A stretch of DNA of 64,000 nt from Oleiagrimonas sp. C23AA (lineage in GTDB: Bacteria > Pseudomonadota > Gammaproteobacteria > Xanthomonadales > Rhodanobacteraceae): the NCBI RefSeq assembly GCF_011759385.1, contig NZ_JAARLY010000002.1:434001-498000 (forward strand). The letters are read 5' to 3'. The notes beneath the pieces were generated by a model that did no database searches, was not told where the DNA came from, and saw only the letters and a list, made by a program, of their open reading frames with translations. This document shows, piece by piece, positions 61,911 through 64,000 of the stretch. Position numbers and translations under genes: made by a program. The stretch's first letter is position 1. Each line of letters starts with the position of its first letter.

Positions 61911-64000
61911 TCAGAAGCGCAGGTTTAGCGTCAGCGTGGCCGAGCGGGGCGTGCCCGGCGTGTAGCGGTAGCCGCTCTTGTTGATCGCCGCCACGTAGTC
62001 CTTGTCGAACAGGTTGTACACGTTCAGCTGTACATCCAGGTGGCGATTGATCGGATAGCTGGCCATGGCATCGAACACCCAGTAGCACTGGGTATGGTCG
62101 GGTGTGCCGACCGCCCCGTCGTGGCCGCGCTTGAGGCCGTCGGCATAGCGCGCGCCACCACCGATGGTCAGGCCGAACGGCAGGTGGTAGCTGGTCCAGC
62201 TGGTGAAGGCCTTGTTGGGCGTGTAGGCCAGATCATTGCTGCCATCCTGCGACTCGGCAGCGCCATCGACGATGCGCGCATGCATGGTGGTGAAGCCGGC
62301 GCTGACCGCCCAGTCCGGGGTGATCTTGCCCACTGCCGAAAGCTCCACGCCATCGACGCGCTTCTTGCCGGTCTGGTAGTACTGCTGGTCGACCGGGTCC
62401 TGCTCGACCTGGTTGGACACGGTGGTGCGGTACAGCGCGGCGGTCAGCAGCAGGCGGTCGCCGGCCAGGTTCCACTTGGCGCCCACTTCGGCGCTGCGTG
62501 AACGCACCGGATCGAAGTTGGGGTTGTCGGCGCTGTTGGCACGCGAGCTCAGCTCAAGGTTGTCGCCGCCGGGTGGCTGCGCGGCAATGGCGTAGTTGAC
62601 GTAGACGTTGGCCGCGTCGGTGAGCTTGTAGAGCACGCCGAGCTTCCAGTTGAACAGGTTGTCGCTGACATCGGCGTTGACATCGGGTACCGGCGTGCCG
62701 GCAGGAAAGTCGCCGCAGTCCGGGCCGCGACGGCCGCCGCACACCGAGGTCGACTGAAAGCGCGCCTTGTAGTGATCGATGCGCACGCCGCCGGTCACTT
62801 CCCAGCGCTGGGCAAACTTCATGGTGTCGAACAGGTAGCCGGCCACGGTGTCGGTGGTGCCTTCGCCGCTGGCGCCGGTCGGGCCCCAGACCAGACCGTC
62901 GGCGCTGTGCTGCGGGTGGTACAGGTTCACGTCCGGCCAGTCGCTGATTGCCACCACGCCGGTGGTGGAGACTTTCTCGCGGGTCAGCTCCAGGCCGTAG
63001 GAGAAGGTGTGCGAAACGCTGCCGGTGTCGGCGTGGGTGATGATGCCGGTCTGGTTGGTGAGGATGCGGTTGGTCTGGTCCTTGAAGTTGGGCAGACGGC
63101 GGATCGACCAGCTGCCCGGATCGGCCAGGTCCGGCGTGTTGAAGTAGTCGGCTGCGCTCATGAACGAGGACAGCAGGTAATCCTGTTTGGTGCGGCCCCA
63201 GCGCGTGGTGTTGCGCAAAAGGCCGTGATTGGGCAGGTCGTGTTCGATGATCACCGTGGCCATGTCGGCGGTGACGTTGTCGTGATCGGCATCGGTGCCG
63301 TAGAAGTTGTGCGTGTCCACCTGCGGCGCATCGGCCAGCGACGGGCGCGTCGGGTCGGGGCTGGTGTAGCCGGGCAGGCCGACGGTCGGCACGCCGCCAT
63401 CGGGCACGTTGTTCTGCTTCACGTGCAGAGCGTCGATGTAGACGCGCGTGGGCGTGTCCAGGCCAAAGGCCAGCGATGGCGCGATACCGAAGCGGCGGTG
63501 CTTGACCTCGTCGCGGCCGGGCACGCCGCCGCCCTGATCCATCAGGTTGAGCCGGAACGCGCCGTGATTGCCGATGGCACGGTTCCAGTCCACGCTGGCG
63601 CGCTTTTGCTGGCCGCTGCCGTAGCTGACGTCCGCGCCGAGACTGTTTTCCAGGCGCGGCTGCTTGGTCACCATGTTGATCGAGCCGGACGGCGCGGTGC
63701 GACCGTAGTCGGTACCGGCCGGGCCCTTGATCACTTCCACCTGCTCGATGTTGAAGGTGTCGCGTGAGATCGAGCCCAGGTCGCGCACGCCGTCGACGAA
63801 GATCGAGCCGGAGGAATCAAAGCCGCGCATGTAGACGTCGTCACCGGTGTTGGTGCTGCCGTTTTCGCCGACGTAGAACGTGCCCACGCCGGCGCTGTTG
63901 CGCAGCGCCTCGGTCAGCGTGGTGGCGTGCTGGTCGGAGATCAGGTCGTTGGTGATGATCTGCACCGTCTGCGGGGTTTCGCTGACCGGCTGGGTGAACT
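61911..64000 (-). CDS. TonB-dependent siderophore receptor, C-terminal part (5' end missing)
   Basis: The frame runs to the window edge. The visible 696 residues start inside the plug domain (FTQPVSETPQTVQIITNDLI) and continue with VYMRGFDSSGSIFVDGVRD and VEVIKGPAGTDYGRTAPSG. The 22-strand barrel ends in the outer-membrane signature with terminal Phe (SATLTLNLRF). Closest family pattern is FpvA/Fiu-like catecholate or hydroxamate siderophore receptors. Followed by the ybiX-type gene, giving the Fiu-YbiX arrangement. Signal peptide, TonB box and promoter lie beyond the window. Confidence 0.9.
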   Translation of the reverse strand, partial: FTQPVSETPQTVQIITNDLISDQHATTLTEALRNSAGVGTFYVGENGSTNTGDDVYMRGFDSSGSIFVDGVRDLGSISRDTFNIEQVEVIKGPAGTDYGRTAPSGSINMVTKQPRLENSLGADVSYGSGQQKRASVDWNRAIGNHGAFRLNLMDQGGGVPGRDEVKHRRFGIAPSLAFGLDTPTRVYIDALHVKQNNVPDGGVPTVGLPGYTSPDPTRPSLADAPQVDTHNFYGTDADHDNVTADMATVIIEHDLPNHGLLRNTTRWGRTKQDYLLSSFMSAADYFNTPDLADPGSWSIRRLPNFKDQTNRILTNQTGIITHADTGSVSHTFSYGLELTREKVSTTGVVAISDWPDVNLYHPQHSADGLVWGPTGASGEGTTDTVAGYLFDTMKFAQRWEVTGGVRIDHYKARFQSTSVCGGRRGPDCGDFPAGTPVPDVNADVSDNLFNWKLGVLYKLTDAANVYVNYAIAAQPPGGDNLELSSRANSADNPNFDPVRSRSAEVGAKWNLAGDRLLLTAALYRTTVSNQVEQDPVDQQYYQTGKKRVDGVELSAVGKITPDWAVSAGFTTMHARIVDGAAESQDGSNDLAYTPNKAFTSWTSYHLPFGLTIGGGARYADGLKRGHDGAVGTPDHTQCYWVFDAMASYPINRHLDVQLNVYNLFDKDYVAAINKSGYRYTPGTPRSATLTLNLRF

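Overview
The window reads as chromosomal DNA of a high-GC gammaproteobacterium of the Xanthomonadales, most likely Rhodanobacteraceae (Dyella, Rhodanobacter or Frateuria-like). The grounds are a XanB-type bifunctional mannose-1-phosphate guanylyltransferase, a three-cysteine Rrf2 regulator heading a sufBCDS operon, a monofunctional RelA, and dense, often translationally coupled coding. The genus cannot be fixed from this sequence alone. I see no rRNA, tRNA, CRISPR array, prophage or transposase gene. Most of the window is housekeeping core genome.

Layout. 1-6.0 kb: 5' part of tamA, a GH17-GT2 glucan synthase-like fusion, an ArnT-like glycosyltransferase and a YrbL-family kinase-like protein. 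6.2-9.6 kb: small accessory genes running into an AT-richer stretch with a tiny membrane protein and a secreted protein carrying two retropepsin-like DTG motifs. 9.6-13.8 kb: a two-domain M16 peptidase and three small membrane proteins. 13.9-25.9 kb: dps, hrpA (with palindromic elements inserted in frame), relA, a repeat-built membrane-anchored TPR protein and a GT2-GT4 fusion. 26-34 kb: penicillin-binding protein 1B, a TPR lipoprotein, a TMEM175-like channel, an Asp/Glu racemase, yoaA and xanB.

34-44.6 kb: glnK-amtB diverges from the suf regulon. The shared 282-bp intergenic region holds a sigma54 promoter with two NtrC-like sites for glnK-amtB, and a sigma70-like promoter with an overlapping palindrome for the Rrf2 regulator. 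The suf operon (Rrf2-sufB-DUF3147-sufC-sufD-sufS) runs into a Tat-exported amidase, a GNAT protein and a Rieske ferredoxin. 44.6-56.9 kb: a PepSY-flavodoxin-reductase fusion with a Fur-like box, a coupled M1 peptidase/membrane protein pair, a minus-strand SET-GNAT-HutD cluster, a ComEA-like helix-hairpin-helix protein, an M20 peptidase with yggS, an NlpC/P60 hydrolase, a 2OG-Fe(II) oxygenase and a rhomboid protease. 57-64 kb: a LysR regulator, rapA, and a ybiX/piuC-type hydroxylase beside a TonB-dependent siderophore receptor that runs off the window.

Themes are envelope assembly (tamA, mrcB, NlpC/P60, glycosyltransferases), nitrogen and stringent control (glnK-amtB, relA), and iron and Fe-S handling (suf, Rieske, PepSY reductase, ybiX-TonB receptor, dps). 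I found no clear new defence, secretion or biosynthetic system. The best leads are the palindromes domesticated inside hrpA, the double-DTG protease in the AT-rich stretch, the regulatory architecture between glnK and suf, and the extra genes at the end of the suf operon.
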